NCBI RefSeq assembly: GCF_004345705.1
Contig: NZ_SLWV01000012.1
Location: 40,820-104,819, forward strand
Origin: Marinisporobacter balticus
Lineage (GTDB): Bacteria; Bacillota; Clostridia; Peptostreptococcales; Thermotaleaceae
Length of the DNA stretch: 64,000 nucleotides
Direction: 5' to 3'
This document shows positions 17,565-27,110 of this stretch, piece by piece. Position 1 is the stretch's first letter. Every line of letters begins with the position of its first letter. Made by a program: the position numbers and the translations under genes. The notes below the pieces were generated by a model. It was not told where the DNA came from and ran no database searches. It saw only the letters and a list, made by a program, of their open reading frames with translations.

Positions 17565-18490
17565 TCTGGAATATAAAAAATGAGCTGAGCAAGGTAATTG
17601 TCGAACAAAGTGAAGTGATAGATTTGATCCTCATATCCATCTTAACAAAAGGACATATATTGTTAGAGGGTGTCCCCGGTTTAGGAAAAACCCTCCTCAT
17701 TAAATCCCTTGCGAAAACAATAGGCATAAATTTTAACAGAGTACAGTTTACATCCGATTTGATGCCATCAGACATTACAGGCGCAAGAATCTATAATACA
17801 AAGGAAAGAGAATTTGAGTTCATCAAAGGACCGATCTTTACAAATCTATTATTAGGAGACGAAATCAACAGAACACCACCCAAGACCCAAGCAGGATTAC
17901 TAGAAACTATGGAAGAGGGAAGCGTAACCATCGATGGCATAGAATACAGACTTGAAGAACCTTTTATAGTTTTTGCTACACAAAATCCAGTAGAATATGA
18001 AGGCACTTATCCACTGCCTGAAGCCCTATTAGACAGATTTTTAATGAAAATCTATATAGATTATCCTTCTATTGAAGGCGAAATAGCCGTGATCAAAAGA
18101 TATCATGAAGGCTTTGATAAAACCCTTGAAAATGTAGAGATCAACGTAGTAGGAGATAGAGAGGATTTATTAGCTTGCCAAAGAGAAGTGAAAAACATAA
18201 CCATTGACGATGCGTTGATTGCGTATATTGTACAAATCGTCAATAAAACGAGGGAACTATCCTTTGTAGAAATAGGCAGTAGCCCTAGAGGGTCTATTGC
18301 ATTATTACAAGCATCGAAAGCTAATGCTGTATTGATGGAAAGAGATTTTGTCATTCCAGAAGATATCAAGAGAGTTGCTTATCCAATCCTAAGACATCGT
18401 ATCATTTTAAAGCCTGAAGCTTATGTGGAAGGCATCCAAACAGATGATGTCATTAACCAAATTTTATCTGATGTAAAAGTTCCCCGTTAA
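17537..18490 (+). CDS. MoxR-family AAA+ ATPase
   Basis: The 317-residue protein has Walker A GVPGLGKT (45-52), Walker B LLLGDEINR (about 112-120), sensor 1 FATQNP and the arginine-finger region LLDRFLMK, all typical of MoxR (AAA_3) ATPases. MoxR proteins act as chaperones with DUF58/VWA partners. The start is TTG at 17537, set by AAAGGAGAG upstream. It overlaps the end of the DUF4350 gene and is followed by the DUF58 gene 13 bases later, the classical pair. Confidence 0.95.
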   Translation: MEAIKTKELIWNIKNELSKVIVEQSEVIDLILISILTKGHILLEGVPGLGKTLLIKSLAKTIGINFNRVQFTSDLMPSDITGARIYNTKEREFEFIKGPIFTNLLLGDEINRTPPKTQAGLLETMEEGSVTIDGIEYRLEEPFIVFATQNPVEYEGTYPLPEALLDRFLMKIYIDYPSIEGEIAVIKRYHEGFDKTLENVEINVVGDREDLLACQREVKNITIDDALIAYIVQIVNKTRELSFVEIGSSPRGSIALLQASKANAVLMERDFVIPEDIKRVAYPILRHRIILKPEAYVEGIQTDDVINQILSDVKVPR

Positions 18491-18503
18491 GGGTGGTGAA
18501 AAA

Positions 18504-19814
18504 GTGACCATTACAAAAAAATTTATTCTATTTTCGTTACTAGGAATCGTCTTTATAGGTATAAGCCTCCCTTTTGGTATCTATTTTGAAAGTTTCATAT
18601 TATATAATACAGTACTACTTCTTTTTACCATACTGGATTATTTCATAACGCCTATAAAAGATTCTTTTGAAGTAGAAAGAATGGGTGATCATAAATTATC
18701 CTTATTTGAAGAAGAATCTATAAGCATTCGGATATATAACAAAAGTAAATTACCCGCTGTTATAGAGGTTTTGCATGAATTTCCAGGTACCTTTATCTGC
18801 AAAAATAATTCTCAACTTGAAAGAATTAACCCTTATTCCAGTTGTCTATTTACTTTTATGATCACATCAAATAAAAGAGGTGCATTTTTATTTGATGAAA
18901 TATACATCAGACGCAAAGGAAGATTGGGCCTTGTTAAGAAAGATTTGCTTATTAAAAATAGTCAAGAATACAAAGTATATCCTAGTCTTAAAAATTTAAA
19001 GAAGTATCATATTATGCTTAAAAAAGATTATTTTATACACAGTGGTAACAAGGTTATTAAAAGAAAATCTGATGGTAGAGAGTTTGAAAGCTTAAGAGAA
19101 TATGTAAGGGGGGATGATATTCGGAAGATCAACTGGGTGAAAACAGCAAGAGAAAATAAACTCATGGTCAATCAGTATGAACCCGAAAACAATAAACACA
19201 TATATATATTGTTAGACACAGGGAGAACGATGAGTTATCGGGTTAATGCATATAGCAAGCTAGATTTGGCCATCAATGCTTCTGTTTTTTTATCAGATGT
19301 GGTTTGTTATAATAAAGATCAATCTGGACTCATGGTGTTTAATACAAAAGTAGATGCATTTGTAAAACCTTCTAAAGGCAATCATCATCGCAATACTATA
19401 CTAGAGGCCCTTTACCATGTAGAAGGAACGAGACTTACATCTAACTATGATGAAGTATTATTCTATCTTAACAGTAAAGAAAAAAGAAGAAGCTTAATCT
19501 GCATCTTTACAGATATGGATACGTTGCAGGAAGTATATTATATAGAAAAGGGACTCGAATATATCACCCAAAAGCATGAAGTAATCCTATTTTTAGTAAA
19601 GGACGAAAAACTAGATAAAGCCATACAAATTAAAATAAATAATCAAAAAGATGCCTTTGTAAAAGGCATGGGATATAAAATGAAAAATGAAAGAAAAAAA
19701 ATAATAAAAACCATTCATAGAAAAGGGGTTACCTGTATTGAGTGTGACAAAGAGGATATCATCTATCAAGCTGTAAATGGGTATATGCGCATAAAAAATA
19801 AAGACGCTATATAG
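18504..19814 (+). CDS. DUF58 / VWA-like domain protein
   Basis: The 436-residue protein has two N-terminal membrane helices (residues about 8-50), a beta-rich region and a C-terminal DUF58 domain whose signature DGREFESLREYVRGDDIRKI (about 191-210) is clear, then a VWA-like fold with the metal-site-like LLDTGRTMSY. DUF58 proteins are the usual partners of MoxR ATPases. GTG start at 18504, after GGGTGG. It is the last gene of the operon, ending at a hairpin shared with the convergent SpoIIM-like gene. Confidence 0.9.
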   Translation: MTITKKFILFSLLGIVFIGISLPFGIYFESFILYNTVLLLFTILDYFITPIKDSFEVERMGDHKLSLFEEESISIRIYNKSKLPAVIEVLHEFPGTFICKNNSQLERINPYSSCLFTFMITSNKRGAFLFDEIYIRRKGRLGLVKKDLLIKNSQEYKVYPSLKNLKKYHIMLKKDYFIHSGNKVIKRKSDGREFESLREYVRGDDIRKINWVKTARENKLMVNQYEPENNKHIYILLDTGRTMSYRVNAYSKLDLAINASVFLSDVVCYNKDQSGLMVFNTKVDAFVKPSKGNHHRNTILEALYHVEGTRLTSNYDEVLFYLNSKEKRRSLICIFTDMDTLQEVYYIEKGLEYITQKHEVILFLVKDEKLDKAIQIKINNQKDAFVKGMGYKMKNERKKIIKTIHRKGVTCIECDKEDIIYQAVNGYMRIKNKDAI

Positions 19815-19820
19815 ATAGCG
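19805..19820. terminator. Small hairpin between convergent genes
   Basis: CGCTAT and ATAGCG pair around ATAG at the junction of the DUF58 and SpoIIM-like genes; a short bidirectional stop is possible. Confidence 0.4.
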
Positions 19821-19821
19821 A

Positions 19822-20754
19822 TTATTTTAAAAATTTAATATATAAGATCAGTATCAATAGTGTGAAAGCCGCAAAGCCTAATTTGATAATTGGTAGTATT
19901 GCAAGAGGGGTAAAGAATCCTTCGATGAGTGCTGCAACAACAAGAAATAGCATACATCCTAATAACAATCGTGCCCCTTCTTTTCCACTTTGAATTAGAT
20001 AATCGAGTCTTCTATATTTACCAGGGATAAGTAGCCCTTTGCCTAATAACAAACCTGCTCCACCTGCAATAAAAATAGCTGTTAATTCAATGATCCCATG
20101 AGGAAGAATAAGGGATGCGTATTTTAACAAATCACCATTTAAATACACCAGTGATGTTAACGCCCCTAGGATACATCCATTGACAAATAGTATGTACAAG
20201 GTACCAATGCCTAAAAATAAACCATAAACAAATGCTTTTAGACTCACAGTGATATTGTTAATCATAATTTGACTTGACATGAGCGGATAATCCCATTGTC
20301 TATCCTTGAAACTATAGTCAATGGTTTCTAGTATGGATTTAGGTAAAAAATACAAACTGTTTGTATGATCCTGAACCACCATAATAAAACTAATCATTGC
20401 CCCCAATAAGAAAACAAAAAAGCTTGCTAATATAAACAAGTGATATTGCCTTAATGCTTTTGGAAAATCTTGCAGTATATAAATTTTAAAATCATCCCAA
20501 GGATTTTTTCGAACTGTATATAAATGCTGATGTGCATTCCCTACTAAAGTGTTTAGGTATCTTTCAAGTTTTGATTTCGGGTAATGCGTTCTTGCATACG
20601 CTAGATGATGACTAGCAGATCTAAAAAGATATAAAAACCGTTCGATTTTTTCTGAAGGGATATTTGCAATTCTATTTTTACTAAATAAATGGATATGCCC
20701 CTCAAGTTCGTCCCAATACATTTTATTTTTTTCCATAAACTGATTTTCTTTCAA
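19822..20754 (-). CDS. SpoIIM-domain (stage II sporulation protein M-like) membrane protein
   Basis: The 310-residue protein has a soluble N-terminal part with an LYLFRSASHHLAYARTHYPK segment and a C-terminal membrane part with about five helices, including FLLGAMISFIMVVQ and GLFLGIGTLYILFVNGCILG, and the HGIIELTAIFIAGGAGLLLG motif of the SpoIIM/DUF95 family. Family members sit beside RDD and MoxR genes, as here. The start is TTG at 20754, with GAGGTGA just before it. Not the dedicated SpoIIM of the engulfment complex by sequence alone, though it may do a related job. Confidence 0.85.
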   Translation of the reverse strand: MKENQFMEKNKMYWDELEGHIHLFSKNRIANIPSEKIERFLYLFRSASHHLAYARTHYPKSKLERYLNTLVGNAHQHLYTVRKNPWDDFKIYILQDFPKALRQYHLFILASFFVFLLGAMISFIMVVQDHTNSLYFLPKSILETIDYSFKDRQWDYPLMSSQIMINNITVSLKAFVYGLFLGIGTLYILFVNGCILGALTSLVYLNGDLLKYASLILPHGIIELTAIFIAGGAGLLLGKGLLIPGKYRRLDYLIQSGKEGARLLLGCMLFLVVAALIEGFFTPLAILPIIKLGFAAFTLLILILYIKFLK

Positions 20755-20813
20755 TATAATCACCTCAATACCATTGTAACAAATTTCTATTTAAAGAAAA
20801 AGGAGGAAATATT

Positions 20814-21488
20814 ATGCAATTTGTTTCAATCACAACCCCAGAAAATATAGAAGTGAAGTATCGCTTAGCAGGAGTCGCTAGTCGTGTTGTTGCAGCATTT
20901 ATAGATTATTTGATTCAAGGGTCTGTATACTTAATGGTACTCTTTGCGCTAGCAGGAATGAATGATCCTGTTAAATACTTAGAATCAAAAAATTCCTATT
21001 TCTTAGCGATTCTTTTATTGATCATTGCATCTGTCAATTATGGCTATTTTATTGTTTCAGAAATGGTTATGAATGGCAAAACCTTTGGAAAGAAGACATT
21101 AGGCCTAAGAACAATTAGAAAGAATGGACAGCCTATGGATATAAAACATTCCTTAATCAGAAATCTATTTAGAATATTTGTAGATAACTACCTAGTGGGG
21201 ATACTCATGATCTTTTTTAGAAATGATGATGCGCGATTAGGAGATGTACTCGCATCTACTATGGTCATAGAGGAAGAAAAGGAAAGCTTATATCGTTATT
21301 TCGATCATCTATCTGAAGATACAATAAACAAGTTAACAGAAGATGAAAAACAACTCCTTTTCACTTACATAAATGAAAAAGATACAGTACAAATTGATCA
21401 AGAAATACTACAACAAAAGCTAATAGATTATTTTACAAATAAATATCCTGATACGGATGAAGAAATCCTTAGAATTATAGGAAGTTAA
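20814..21488 (+). CDS. RDD-family membrane protein
   Basis: The 224-residue protein opens with ITTPENIEVKYRLAGVASRV, followed by ASRVVAAFIDYLIQGSVYL, which contains the Arg and Asp residues of the RDD motif. It has about three membrane helices in residues 25-135 and a soluble C-terminal tail rich in Glu, Asp and Lys. It is divergent from the SpoIIM-like gene, the usual pairing in this cluster. ATG at 20814 follows AAAGGAGG. Confidence 0.9.
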   Translation: MQFVSITTPENIEVKYRLAGVASRVVAAFIDYLIQGSVYLMVLFALAGMNDPVKYLESKNSYFLAILLLIIASVNYGYFIVSEMVMNGKTFGKKTLGLRTIRKNGQPMDIKHSLIRNLFRIFVDNYLVGILMIFFRNDDARLGDVLASTMVIEEEKESLYRYFDHLSEDTINKLTEDEKQLLFTYINEKDTVQIDQEILQQKLIDYFTNKYPDTDEEILRIIGS

Positions 21489-21489
21489 A

Positions 21490-21512
21490 AAAGACTCAAC
21501 CAATGAGTCTTT
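21490..21512. terminator. Bidirectional terminator
   Basis: AAAGACTCA and TGAGTCTTT pair around a 5-base loop between the convergent RDD and wall-binding genes. Confidence 0.75.
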
Positions 21513-21522
21513 TCTAATTTTT

Positions 21523-22602
21523 CTATTTTATCCCTGCTGCTTTTTTTACTGCTTGTTGATGTTTTGGATCTTTCTTGTTATCTTTATGTCTTTTACTATT
21601 TTTAAAATGTAGATCTACATGACCATCCATCCCATTTCCTTTGATCAAATCAAAATTATATCCGCTACCAAAACCACCACTTCTATTTGATACAGTTTGT
21701 CCATTTGGTTTATTGTCTAATCCTGCATGAGGCATATTGGTCATAGATGCTGCAATGCTTCTTCCATCTTTATATACGAGTACGGGTCTTCTCTCCCAGC
21801 TAAATCCACCCCATATTTCTTTCATAATCGCTGTTTCTTGCTTATTTAATGCTTCACAATCTGCATGATTCGTGCCTACAGCCATCTTAACCTTAAAAGT
21901 TTTGCCCGTTTTTAAATCTTTTATTAATAAAATATCTCCTCTATTTATGATTTTATTCGAAACCTGTGTCGACCAATCAAGATATTCTCCTACGTTCCTT
22001 TGAGAAGTACCTCTACTTGTAGTTGATGCTTTTATACTTCCATTAATAAATCCTAAGCTTTTCATTTTATTTATTGTGCTTTTTCCAATGATGCCATCTG
22101 CCTTTAATCCATATTTATTTTGAAAAGTTTTCACTGCTTTTTCAGTAATGGGGCCAAAATATGTCGTCGTATGATTATTTTTAAATACACCATCTTTTTT
22201 TAACACATCTTGCAACACTTTCATATCGGAATGATTCATCCCTAATTTATATACATTCTTTGAAAAAGTATAGTTTGTAGGTTTGATATTTCCATCAAAA
22301 AGGTTCAATGCTGTCATCTTTTCTACTGTAGCTTTTCCTACAATACCATCAGATTTTAATTCATACTTTTTTTGAAACTTCTCTACTGCTTTTTCAGTGA
22401 TTGGTCCAAAATATGTAGTCGTTTTTGAAAGGTTCAGTGATCCATCTTTTTTTAATGCCTCTTGTATTACTTGAATATCTTTATGGTTCATCTCTAGCTT
22501 GTACACATCTTTTGATAAAACATGTCCATCAGCAGCCATAGCACTATTAGTAAAACTCATAATACATCCTATTAGAAGTAATCTTTTTAAATTTTTTTTC
22601 AT
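21523..22602 (-). CDS. Secreted protein with two peptidoglycan-binding domains
   Basis: The 359-residue precursor has a signal peptide (about 1-23, ending SAMA), two PG_binding_1 repeats (about 35-105 and 115-190, each with TTYFGPITEKAVxxFQxKYGL), a Ser/Thr linker and a C-terminal domain of about 165 residues. That domain has a conserved-looking VGTNHADC segment and HVDLHFKNSKRHKD near its end, which could bind a metal, but I cannot name it. It should act at the cell wall or spore cortex. RBS AGGAGGAG. The gene is alone between two terminators. Confidence 0.8.
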   Translation of the reverse strand: MKKNLKRLLLIGCIMSFTNSAMAADGHVLSKDVYKLEMNHKDIQVIQEALKKDGSLNLSKTTTYFGPITEKAVEKFQKKYELKSDGIVGKATVEKMTALNLFDGNIKPTNYTFSKNVYKLGMNHSDMKVLQDVLKKDGVFKNNHTTTYFGPITEKAVKTFQNKYGLKADGIIGKSTINKMKSLGFINGSIKASTTSRGTSQRNVGEYLDWSTQVSNKIINRGDILLIKDLKTGKTFKVKMAVGTNHADCEALNKQETAIMKEIWGGFSWERRPVLVYKDGRSIAASMTNMPHAGLDNKPNGQTVSNRSGGFGSGYNFDLIKGNGMDGHVDLHFKNSKRHKDNKKDPKHQQAVKKAAGIK

Positions 22603-22775
22603 TTTCTCCTCCTTATTCTTCCTTCGCTATTATGGTTTTCATAATCTTGCTATGGGAAGAACCTGTTTTAAAGCAACTTATGGCTTTTACTATATCATTT
22701 ATAGTTTACATAAATCAAGCATTTTAACAGAATTGGTTAAATTTACATGAAGCTTCTTATGGATTTTTCCTTCAA

Positions 22776-22808
22776 AAAAACCTTAATCGAAAATCGATTA
22801 AGGTTTTT
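22776..22808 (-). terminator. Terminator of tcdA
   Basis: AAAAACCTTAATCGA and TCGATTAAGGTTTTT are perfect complements around AAA, downstream of the tcdA stop. Confidence 0.85.
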
Positions 22809-22818
22809 AGCTTATACC

Positions 22819-23574
22819 TTATGATAGATCTATTAAATCTCTTACTACAACAGACGCAATAATAAGACCTGCAACAGAAGGTACAAAAGCCATACTTCCT
22901 GGAACTTGACGTCTTGTTTCACAAGTTCTATCTTTATTGCTACATATGTAATTATTCTTACAGTCTGCATCTGCTATTTTTGGCTTTACAGGTTCTTCTT
23001 TAGAATATACAACCTTTAGTTTCTTTATCCCTCTTTTTCTCAACTCTTTTCGCATAACTTTTGCTAAAGGACAAATAGAAGTTTTATATATATCCTCAAC
23101 TTCAAATTGGGTAGGATCTAATTTATTTCCTGCTCCCATGCTGCTAATTATCTTAATATCTCTATGAAAACATCTCTCTACTAAGTCTAATTTTGAAGAA
23201 ACCATATCGATTGCATCTACTACATAATCATAATCATCTGATAACAATTTTTCTGCTGTTTCCTTTGTATATAACATTTGGTAAGTTTTTACGATTGCAT
23301 CTGGATTAATCTGAAGGATACGTTCTTTCATCGATTCAACTTTTGATTTTCCAACCGTATTTCTTAATGCATGAATTTGACGATTGATATTTGTTAAACA
23401 AATCTCATCATCATCTACAAGTATAAAACTGCCAACACCTGATCTTGCCAATCCTTCTGCTACAAAAGTACCTACACCACCAATCCCAAATATGGCAACT
23501 TTACTATTCTTTAATTTTTCCAAATTTTCTGTACCAATCACTAATTCAGTACGAGAAAATGCATGTAACTTCAT
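22819..23574 (-). CDS. tcdA: tRNA threonylcarbamoyladenosine dehydratase TcdA
   Basis: The 251-residue protein is a ThiF/MoeB-like adenylating enzyme: GIGGVGTFVAEGLARSGVG (30-48) for ATP, DDDEICLTNINRQ (53-65), and the C-terminal VPGSMAFVPSVAGLIIAS. The short linker with a Cys-rich segment (CPLAKVMRKELRKRG, CKNNYICSNKDRTC) is typical of TcdA/CsdL. It converts t6A37 of tRNA to the cyclic form ct6A. RBS GAGGAGG. It stands alone. Confidence 0.92.
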   Translation of the reverse strand: MKLHAFSRTELVIGTENLEKLKNSKVAIFGIGGVGTFVAEGLARSGVGSFILVDDDEICLTNINRQIHALRNTVGKSKVESMKERILQINPDAIVKTYQMLYTKETAEKLLSDDYDYVVDAIDMVSSKLDLVERCFHRDIKIISSMGAGNKLDPTQFEVEDIYKTSICPLAKVMRKELRKRGIKKLKVVYSKEEPVKPKIADADCKNNYICSNKDRTCETRRQVPGSMAFVPSVAGLIIASVVVRDLIDLS

Positions 23575-23630
23575 GATTTTTCCTCCTCTTTAAATCTACC
23601 CTATGATTATATGTTTTCTATTACGAAAAA

Positions 23631-24557
23631 TCACTCCCTTGTATTTTTGCAGTTTTGGTAACACTTCTCTCCTATGCATGGATCTATATGGACAATCACT
23701 TCTTTTGCATTGTCAATTTTAGATAAAATCAATTTTTCCGCTTTCTCTCCAATATTATGTCCCATGTAAACAGAAATAAGTGGATCAACACAAATTTTTA
23801 TGTCAACATATGCCTTAGATCCATGCTTTCTTCCTCTAAATTCATTTACACTTTTTACCCCTTCAATTTTTTCTATTTCTTTCTTAACGGTATCCATTTT
23901 TTCTTGATCAATGGCAGCATCCATTAATTCATCTAAAGCTACAAGCAAAATCGTTATACCTATACGCACAACGATGATTGAAACAATAATCCCTGCTAAT
24001 GGATCTAAAAATCCATATCCCATCATTGCCCCTACTATCCCAAATAAAACTGCGATAGATGACAGCGCATCTGATCTATGGTGCCATGCATCACTCATCA
24101 GTGCATTGCTATTTAATTTTTCAGCAGCACTTTTTGTAATACGAAACTGATACTCTTTTACAAGAATAGAGATAAATGCAATAATCGCTGTGTACATATG
24201 TGGTACTTGATAATTATGCATAAAAATCATTTTTATAGATGAAAATCCTATATTCAGTCCTGTCAAAGTTAAAATGGCTGCTAATAAAAATCCTGCTATA
24301 GATTCTGCTTTCTCATGCCCGTACTGATGTTTCTCATCTCTCGGCTTTGTTGCAAAGAACATGCCGATGATTACGCCAATAGAAGTAATCATATCCGAAG
24401 CTGAGTGAAGACCGTCTGCTATAATAGCGGTACTATTCCCTATATATCCTATTCCTAGTTTAAATATTGTAAGCAATACATTTAAAATAATTGTGATTCG
24501 GATAATTTTATTGGCTGATTTTAATCTTTCCTTATTATTGATTTCTATAGAGTGCAT
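23631..24557 (-). CDS. Cation diffusion facilitator transporter
   Basis: The 308-residue protein has six membrane helices with the metal-site motifs HSASD (helix 2; H, D) and HHRSD (helix 5), then a cytoplasmic C-terminal domain (VHIDP). This is the CDF family, which exports Zn2+, Mn2+, Fe2+ or Cd2+ in exchange for protons. The start is the ATG at 24557, after GGAGGAGAG; an upstream in-frame ATG would add nine residues with no ribosome binding site. A Cys-rich tail (CIGEKCYQNCKNTRE) might bind metal. Confidence 0.9.
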   Translation of the reverse strand: MHSIEINNKERLKSANKIIRITIILNVLLTIFKLGIGYIGNSTAIIADGLHSASDMITSIGVIIGMFFATKPRDEKHQYGHEKAESIAGFLLAAILTLTGLNIGFSSIKMIFMHNYQVPHMYTAIIAFISILVKEYQFRITKSAAEKLNSNALMSDAWHHRSDALSSIAVLFGIVGAMMGYGFLDPLAGIIVSIIVVRIGITILLVALDELMDAAIDQEKMDTVKKEIEKIEGVKSVNEFRGRKHGSKAYVDIKICVDPLISVYMGHNIGEKAEKLILSKIDNAKEVIVHIDPCIGEKCYQNCKNTRE

Positions 24558-24707
24558 AATCTCTCCTCCATTTTCAGTTGACATCTTTATACTCTATTAT
24601 ATCCATTTGCATTTCTTTTGCAACCCTTATTTTTCAATATTTTTAAAAAATATCTTTTTATTATTCATTATCATTTGATAATGAATTCAATAATCTTTTT
24701 CATAGTA

Positions 24708-24745
24708 AAAAAACCTTTCTATATCATCAGATAAGAAGGTTTTTT
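24708..24745 (-). terminator. Terminator of the 68-aa gene
   Basis: AAAAAACCTT and AAGGTTTTTT pair around an 18-base loop, downstream of the 68-aa gene. Confidence 0.7.
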
Positions 24746-24752
24746 CATCTTA

Positions 24753-24959
24753 TTAAATATTTTTTTCTAATATATATTTTTCTGTTCTTTCATCCATTAA
24801 ATATGCTGTCGCATCTATGTCATTTAAAAATTTCATCTTACTATAGGTCATTTCATCATACAATGCTTTGGTAATTACTTTTTTTTCTAGTAATTCCTCT
24901 GAAAATACCAAAAATGCCTTCACTAAATTAATCAAATCATAGTCATCCTTATTGTTCAT
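24753..24959 (-). CDS. Hypothetical small protein, 68 aa
   Basis: The ATG at 24959 follows GAGGTG. The 68-residue protein is helical and acidic, with LVKAFLVFSEELLEKKVITK in the middle, no membrane segment and no known motif. It has its own terminator. The layout suggests an independent small gene of unknown function. Confidence 0.65.
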   Translation of the reverse strand: MNNKDDYDLINLVKAFLVFSEELLEKKVITKALYDEMTYSKMKFLNDIDATAYLMDERTEKYILEKNI

Positions 24960-25122
24960 CTTATCACCTCATAAATTTCATCTTTTATATAGTTTAGACA
25001 TTTATTTTGAAATTCCTTCCTGTTTTAAAAATTTTTGTTAATTTATTAGTTTCTTTAAAATTTTTATTCCTTATTTCTGAATAGTCTATCCTATATTGTA
25101 AAAAATAGTATCAGGAGGTGGA

Positions 25123-25602
25123 ATGACTATGAATCTATCACAAAAAGAAAAATTTCTTTTAGAAGATCAAAAAAGCCACGAAGAAGCTTGTGTACAAAAA
25201 TATCAAGATTATGCAAATCAAGCACAAGACCCGCAACTAAAACAACTATTTGGTTCTTACGCCACACAAGAACAACAGCATTTAGATACGATCAATCAAA
25301 TTTTAGGCGGACAAGTTCCAAGTATGAATCAACAAAGTAATCAGCAAGGACAAAATCAACCCAAATTTCAAAATATGCAAAACAATACACAAGGGACTAT
25401 GTATAACCCAAACGATGCCAAACTGTGTAAAGATGTTTTAATGGCAGAAAAATATGTATCTAGTACATACAATACAGCCATTTTTGAATGTAGAGATACG
25501 AACATCAGACAAGTTCTCAATCATATCCAAAAAGAAGAGCAAGAACACGGAGAAGGTGTTTTTAACTATATGTTAAGTAAAGGAATGTATCAAATTCAAT
25601 AA
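25123..25602 (+). CDS. CotF-type spore coat protein
   Basis: The 159-residue protein has two ferritin-like helical segments, one from about residue 5 to 65 (SHEEACVQKYQDYANQAQDP, then EQQHLDTIN) and one from about 100 to 155 (DVLMAEKYVSSTYNTAIFEC, then EEQEHGEG), joined by a Gln/Asn-rich linker. Coat protein F (CotF/DUF2383-like) members share this. The repeated Glu-x-x-His pairs look like an old metal site. The second ATG, six bases on, is also well spaced from GGAGGTGG. Single gene with a strong terminator. Confidence 0.85.
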   Translation: MTMNLSQKEKFLLEDQKSHEEACVQKYQDYANQAQDPQLKQLFGSYATQEQQHLDTINQILGGQVPSMNQQSNQQGQNQPKFQNMQNNTQGTMYNPNDAKLCKDVLMAEKYVSSTYNTAIFECRDTNIRQVLNHIQKEEQEHGEGVFNYMLSKGMYQIQ

Positions 25603-25603
25603 T

Positions 25604-25627
25604 AAAAAGAGCCCTTCGGCTCTTTTT
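25604..25627. terminator. Terminator hairpin
   Basis: AAAAAGAGCC and GGCTCTTTTT pair around CTTC. It lies between the coat gene and the convergent ABC ATPase gene and serves both. Confidence 0.85.
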
Positions 25628-25633
25628 ATCCTA

Positions 25634-26446
25634 CTATATCATTTTTTCTAAAAAAGTTTTTATTCTAGGATGCTCTGGATTTGCAAATAATTTTTCTGGA
25701 TACGCTTGTTCTATGATTTTTCCTTCATTCATAAAAATAACGCGATCAGATACTTCTTTTGCAAAAGCCATCTCATGGGTAACAACAATCATAGTCATTT
25801 CATCTTTTACAAGATCTTTCATTACTTTCAATACTTCTCCAACCAATTCTGGATCAAGGGCTGATGTAGGCTCATCGAAGAGCATAATATCTGGATTCAT
25901 AGCAAGTGCTCTTGCAATAGCAACTCTTTGCTTTTGTCCCCCAGAAATTTGCGTTGGATAAACATCTCTTTTATCTGATAACCCTACTTTATCTAATAAG
26001 CTTTTTGCTATTTTTATCGCTTTTTCTTTTTCAATCTTATTAACAACCATTGGGGCTTCTATAATATTTTCAAGTACAGTTTTATGGGGAAATAAATTAA
26101 AACTTTGAAAAACCATGCCAATCTTTTTACATCTTGTTCTTATATCGCTCTCTGATATATTTATTTTTTTTCCATTTTGATAAGATACAATAGGTTTCCC
26201 TTCTATTTCTATGATCCCTTTATCAATTTTTTCTAAATGGTTTAGGCATCTAAGTAATGTGCTTTTGCCTGACCCAGAAGGACCAATAATAGAGATGACT
26301 TCCCCTTTTTTCACCTCTAATGATATATCCTTTAGCACTTTTAAATTTTCAAAGTTTTTACTTATATGCTTTACTTGAATCATATGTATATCAGCATCCG
26401 ATGCTTTTTGATTTCCTTTCACACGATTTTCTTGTCTAATATCCAT
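25634..26446 (-). CDS. Polar amino-acid ABC transporter ATPase 2 (GlnQ-type)
   Basis: The 270-residue protein has Walker A GPSGSGKST, LSGG-like signature ISGGQKQR, Walker B IMLFDEPTSALDP and VTHEMAF. It has about 20 more N-terminal residues than its paralogue at 10950-11678. I set the start at the ATG at 26446 because AGGGG lies seven bases before it; the ATG at 26464 overlaps the permease stop and lacks a ribosome binding site. Third gene of the second transporter operon. Confidence 0.93.
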   Translation of the reverse strand: MDIRQENRVKGNQKASDADIHMIQVKHISKNFENLKVLKDISLEVKKGEVISIIGPSGSGKSTLLRCLNHLEKIDKGIIEIEGKPIVSYQNGKKINISESDIRTRCKKIGMVFQSFNLFPHKTVLENIIEAPMVVNKIEKEKAIKIAKSLLDKVGLSDKRDVYPTQISGGQKQRVAIARALAMNPDIMLFDEPTSALDPELVGEVLKVMKDLVKDEMTMIVVTHEMAFAKEVSDRVIFMNEGKIIEQAYPEKLFANPEHPRIKTFLEKMI

Positions 26447-26456
26447 ATCAAAACCC

Positions 26457-27098
26457 CTACTCATATACAGAATATTTTTTTTCTAATTTTTTAAAGAATA
26501 TGACTACTACCGATGTTAACAATAGATAAATCACCCCTGCAACAACAAATGATGTAATCTTAAAATCTCTTGTTAACACTTCCTTCGCTGCACGCAGTAT
26601 ATCTCCCATCCCAATGGCTGCCACTAATGCTGTATCTTTAATAAGTGTAATGGCTTCATTACTCGTTGGTGGTAGTACTCTTTTTAAAGCTTGTGGCAAT
26701 ATGATTTTCATCATGGTTTGTCTATAGTTCAGCCCTAAAGCTTTTGCCGCTTCATATTGACCTTTGTCTATAGACTCAATTCCCCCTCTAAATATTTCTG
26801 TAAAATAAGCGCCATAATTAAAAATAAAAGTAAGTGATGCTGCTTGAAATTGGGTTAATTTAATGCCGAATATAGGTAGTCCATAATAAGTAAAAAATAG
26901 CTGTAAGAGTAAGGGGGTTCCTCTAAAGATCCATGTATATAATTCTAACAATACCTTTATTCCTTTAGACTTAGATATTTTTCCAAGTGCACATACAACT
27001 CCCAATGGAATAGAAAAAATAATTGTCACGGCGTATAGTTTCAGCGTTATAATGCTTCCCTGTAATATAAATCCTGTTATATTTGTAATGTACGACAC
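26457..27098 (-). CDS. Polar amino-acid ABC transporter permease 2
   Basis: The 213-residue protein has about five membrane helices, the FRGTPLLLQLFFTYYGLP segment and an EAA loop with EAAKALGLNYRQTMMKIILP. The start is GTG at 27098, with AGGAGGG upstream. It lies 12 bases after the binding-protein stop and 10 bases before the ATPase, so all three are one operon. It is homologous to the permease at 11656-12318. Confidence 0.93.
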   Translation of the reverse strand: MSYITNITGFILQGSIITLKLYAVTIIFSIPLGVVCALGKISKSKGIKVLLELYTWIFRGTPLLLQLFFTYYGLPIFGIKLTQFQAASLTFIFNYGAYFTEIFRGGIESIDKGQYEAAKALGLNYRQTMMKIILPQALKRVLPPTSNEAITLIKDTALVAAIGMGDILRAAKEVLTRDFKITSFVVAGVIYLLLTSVVVIFFKKLEKKYSVYE

Positions 27099-27110
27099 TT
27101 AGAAACCCTC

